A DNA stretch of 64,000 nt from an uncultured Roseburia sp. GTDB taxonomy: Bacteria; Bacillota; Clostridia; Lachnospirales; Lachnospiraceae. A program made the position numbers and the translations under genes. The notes under the pieces were generated by a model. That model was not told the DNA's origin. It was given only the letters and a program-made list of their open reading frames with translations, and searched no databases. The stretch lies in contig URUD01000011.1 of the NCBI GenBank assembly GCA_900550935.1, positions 1 through 64,000 on the forward strand. The letters are read 5' to 3'. This document shows, piece by piece, positions 61,355-64,000 of the stretch; position 1 is the stretch's first letter; the number at the start of each line of letters is the position of its first letter.

Positions 61355-61490
61355 TCAGAGACGGACTTTTTTATCTCCTACGATCCAGTAATCACACTCT
61401 GTTCCGTTGGCACAGGTCGTTTTTCGGTTCAGACTTGCATGTACTGGTCTGGATTTCTCCGGGAACTTCTCATGTATTTCTTTCGTTATG
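61355..61490 (-). pseudogene. orphan coding-like fragment behind the Ham1 gene
   Basis: Minus frame with no stop from inside the 3' end of the Ham1 gene to a TGA at 61355-61357. It reads ITKEIHEKFPEKSRPVHASL then NRKTTCANGTECDYWIVGDKKVRL, composition typical of protein. No ATG, GTG or TTG start is present in the readable upstream codons, so it looks like the severed 3' end of a gene. Family not recognised. 61252-61354 holds nothing else. Confidence 0.4.
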
Positions 61491-62115
61491 CAATCTGTAA
61501 AGACTTCTTTAAAAAGTCTACGATACTTTTGGCATATTGATCTTTGATGATATTTTCCTTGCTTCCCTCAATACTTACATCCACAAAATATTTGTCCGTC
61601 ACTTTGTTTATTGACAGCGAATCCAGCGGCCATCCTTCAAATCTTTTTGCCGAGGCTTTCTCGATCATATAAAATGCCCCTGTCTTTTTTGCCGCATCTG
61701 CATCTATAAATGAAGTAATCTTTCCATGATGATAGACCGCAATCCCATCCAGATAGTATGCAGACACTTTACCGCCAAGCGTACCAATCAGCCTGGAATA
61801 ATAATCGATCATCTCTTCATCGGTCAATCGTTCCATCTGCATTGGAGTTCTGACATTTAACCCTGGCTGGCGCACATCGTCCAACGCAAGTTCTTCAAAA
61901 TACAGACCCGTATCATTGCAGATAACAACATCAAAATACTGTCCGTAAAATTTTGCCTTCAAGATCGCATTTTCTTCCGGTGTTGTACCATTTTCTTCGG
62001 GTTCGGCTGTGATTGCAAGATCCTTTAAAGTGACAAACTCCACATCACACCCTTTTAGCAGATCTGAAAACCGTTTCACCTTGGAAGGATTTGTTGTGCC
62101 TAATAAAATTTTCAT
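61486..62115 (-). CDS. Ham1/RdgB-type non-canonical purine NTP pyrophosphatase
   Basis: 209 residues: LLGTTNPSKVKRFSDLL at the start (TxNxxK motif), EENGTTPEENAILKAKFYGQ near 40, NDTGLYFEEL near 67 (the catalytic D in DxGL) and EGWPLDSLS near 160. It removes dITP/XTP from the pool. The SGLEV-type D/S element is altered (NDTGLYFEE instead of DDSGLxV). It lies 49 bases downstream of the AIPR gene and shares its strand. Confidence 0.85.
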   Translation of the reverse strand: MKILLGTTNPSKVKRFSDLLKGCDVEFVTLKDLAITAEPEENGTTPEENAILKAKFYGQYFDVVICNDTGLYFEELALDDVRQPGLNVRTPMQMERLTDEEMIDYYSRLIGTLGGKVSAYYLDGIAVYHHGKITSFIDADAAKKTGAFYMIEKASAKRFEGWPLDSLSINKVTDKYFVDVSIEGSKENIIKDQYAKSIVDFLKKSLQIA

Positions 62116-62164
62116 AGTGTTGTGCTCCTATCTCCACTATAACCAACCTCATTATTTTTAATTA

Positions 62165-64000
62165 CTATAACTCTTCAAAAATAGTATTAATACCTTCTGA
62201 TATAGAATCCCAATTCATCCGAAGTATATCTATATAGTTTTTATCTTTCTTCAAATAATTTGAAGCAGTAATCGTATCATTGGTTTGCATAATCATCATT
62301 AAATCGTGCGATCCATGTTTAATCATCAACTCAAATAATTTATACAATGCAGCATCATATTTATCTTTATCTGCAAATATATCTGGAGGCAATATCCAAT
62401 TAATACCACTAATATTCTTAACAATATTATAGACTTCTGAATCAGACAATTTATCATTCTGAGCTGCTTTAAACAATGTATTTAATTCAGAAAGCTGTAA
62501 ATTATTTTGATAGTATCGGGAAGAAAACATTACAAACGCAGTGCATATTGTCCGTGAGTTATTTGCAAATTGCACCTTAATCTCCGAATTTGGTGTGTCA
62601 GAAACATCTTTCACATATTTCTTTATAAACACTGTTCTAAAATAGCAGTCTATGTATAACAGTTCCTTACAAATTTTCGCTATTTGTTGCTGATTACCAT
62701 TAAAAATATATTCATAATACTCAGGAGAATATATTGTTGATGGTTTATTTCTACTTGAGCATGGCATTTGAAATACACCAGACAAACATAATTTCCCTAT
62801 TTCTGAAATATCTGAATGCAGATCTCTTGCTTTATATGCTGTCGGAATATCCTCTCCTCGCTTTGTCTGATAGAAGATACCCACATCTCTCATTGCCTGA
62901 CAAAAACGGATCTGTTCCGGAGCATTTGCTTTTAAATCTGAATTCTTAATTGCCTTTTGCGAATTTGTAGCCTTCGCAATCTCTAAGCTGAAATTGCCTT
63001 TCTCATCTTCATTGTCACCTATAATTCTTACAATTTTGCATGGTAAATAAAAATTATAATCTTCAGAAATTTTCTTATTTCTTGCCAGTTTATATGTAGT
63101 TTGACCGCCGTTAACAATAGAAAAATTCGTCAGTTTGACTTCTTTTCCATCCAGTTCAAAATCATCACAAATAATTGTTATTCCATTATTTTTTAGCCAA
63201 AACCATTCCGGATTGTTATTAATGGAATCTTCTATCGCTCTGTCAACATTTGCACCAGATACATGATAACGTAGATTTCTTGCCAATAAGTTGGTATTGT
63301 GCTGAGCATATAATTTTTTTATAGATAAAGCAGAAACATTAACAATTGCAGCCATATCTTCATATTCCAACCAGTTATTTGCCACATCAATATCAATTTT
63401 TCCGCTTGCAACAGATGGTCTTCTTGACTCAGCTTCCTTTATTTCTTCAATAATATCTGTATCAAACAGGACAATTAACTCGAATTTGCTTTGATCTGTT
63501 AATTTGCTATATAACGCTTTTTTTAATCTATCAAATCTAATATTATTCTTTGGCGCACTCGTGAACAAAACAAATTTGACTTTTGACTCGTCTCCGACCT
63601 CAGCATCAAGCATTAAAAATCTTTGTTGAACCTTTGCATTTACATTTTCATAATGACCTTGATTCATAGCAATATAAAAATCTGCCATTTTATTAACTGC
63701 ATCATTACACTCATCGAAAGAGATTGTCTGATGGAATTTAGCTTGACCAATTATGAGATCTGATGTTTCACTACTTGGATCATCAAGCAAAATATCAACT
63801 CCACCATCTGCATGTCCATCCACAATAATGTCATCAAAATCATTTCCGGTAATTTCATATGCTGGATTTTTATAAAACATTGATTTTACAACCAGTGCAT
63901 TAAATACATAATCATCCGACTTATCTCTCAAGGAATGGTACTGATCCTTCATTGCTTTAATTTTATTTATAATGTAATCATATGTTTCCTGATTTGCAGC
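62165..64000 (-). CDS. AIPR-family abortive phage infection protein (5' end beyond the window)
   Basis: At least 611 residues. The frame stays open past the ATG at 63952 to the window edge (AANQETYDYIINKIKA), so the true start is probably just outside. The N-terminal ~130 residues resemble an Mrr-like nuclease core (DDIIVDGHADGGVDILL...SDLIIGQAKFH, a D-QxK pattern). The AIPR domain follows: WFWLKNNGITIICDDFEL near 270 and FSIVNGGQTTYKLARN near 300. Family knowledge ties AIPR to abortive infection. It is AT-rich relative to the core genes, which suggests transfer. Confidence 0.82.
   Translation of the reverse strand, partial: AANQETYDYIINKIKAMKDQYHSLRDKSDDYVFNALVVKSMFYKNPAYEITGNDFDDIIVDGHADGGVDILLDDPSSETSDLIIGQAKFHQTISFDECNDAVNKMADFYIAMNQGHYENVNAKVQQRFLMLDAEVGDESKVKFVLFTSAPKNNIRFDRLKKALYSKLTDQSKFELIVLFDTDIIEEIKEAESRRPSVASGKIDIDVANNWLEYEDMAAIVNVSALSIKKLYAQHNTNLLARNLRYHVSGANVDRAIEDSINNNPEWFWLKNNGITIICDDFELDGKEVKLTNFSIVNGGQTTYKLARNKKISEDYNFYLPCKIVRIIGDNEDEKGNFSLEIAKATNSQKAIKNSDLKANAPEQIRFCQAMRDVGIFYQTKRGEDIPTAYKARDLHSDISEIGKLCLSGVFQMPCSSRNKPSTIYSPEYYEYIFNGNQQQIAKICKELLYIDCYFRTVFIKKYVKDVSDTPNSEIKVQFANNSRTICTAFVMFSSRYYQNNLQLSELNTLFKAAQNDKLSDSEVYNIVKNISGINWILPPDIFADKDKYDAALYKLFELMIKHGSHDLMMIMQTNDTITASNYLKKDKNYIDILRMNWDSISEGINTIFEEL

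Overview
The window looks like a chromosomal segment of a gut Lachnospiraceae bacterium (phylum Bacillota). The grounds are the gene order ecfA1-ecfA2-ecfT-truA-(insert)-rplM-rpsI, the style of the promoters and ribosome binding sites, a bile salt hydrolase, VanW and EamA family genes, and a subtilin/nisin-type lantibiotic cluster. A chemotaxis receptor and several cyclic-di-GMP proteins suggest a motile lineage (Roseburia/Agathobacter-like rather than Blautia-like), but genus is inference. No rRNA, tRNA or CRISPR array was seen.

Layout. 1-4.8 kb is an AT-rich accessory island abutting the 3' end of rpsI: a SIR2-domain defence-type protein, a type II restriction-modification pair whose nuclease closely resembles HindIII, a broken helix-turn-helix gene and a frameshifted tyrosine integrase. 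4.8-10.8 kb is a core block: rpsI, rplM with a leader and a textbook promoter, then a bile salt hydrolase, truA, the energy-coupling factor transporter module and trmL. 10.8-31.8 kb is mixed housekeeping: aminotransferase/Lrp/AIR-synthase operon, VanW protein, a 34-residue membrane peptide, exonuclease and radical SAM genes, an MMPL exporter with a repeat-rich surface partner and TetR regulator, two HD-GYP proteins, YbaK, SseB and a chemotaxis receptor. 32-36.3 kb holds glpK-glpF, a TetR regulator and a solitary Dam-type adenine methylase.

36.3-48.7 kb is the most interesting part: a nearly complete class I lantibiotic system on the minus strand, lanB-lanT-lanC-lanR-lanK, then a 57-codon lanA (40111-40284), then lanF-lanE-lanG-lanI and an odd response regulator. 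The predicted mature peptide keeps every Ser/Thr/Cys position needed for the five rings of nisin and subtilin and is very close to subtilin. Three promoters (before lanB, lanA and lanF) carry the same box, TTGAT-N6-TTGAT followed 10 nt later by a -10-like hexamer (the upstream half is degenerate before lanF). This resembles the spa-box bound by SpaR in subtilin producers and implies quorum-type autoinduction of production and immunity through LanK/LanR. No leader peptidase (LanP) gene is present.

48.7-53.4 kb is potABCD for polyamine uptake, with an unusually long PotA and a membrane-anchored PotD. 53.6-61.3 kb carries a MarR-MATE pair, an EamA permease, an LprI-like lipoprotein, a GH13 glucosidase with a divergent AraC regulator, mtnN and a PAS protein. 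The right end (61.4-64 kb) turns AT-rich again, with an orphan coding fragment, a Ham1/RdgB pyrophosphatase and a large AIPR-type abortive-infection protein that runs off the window.
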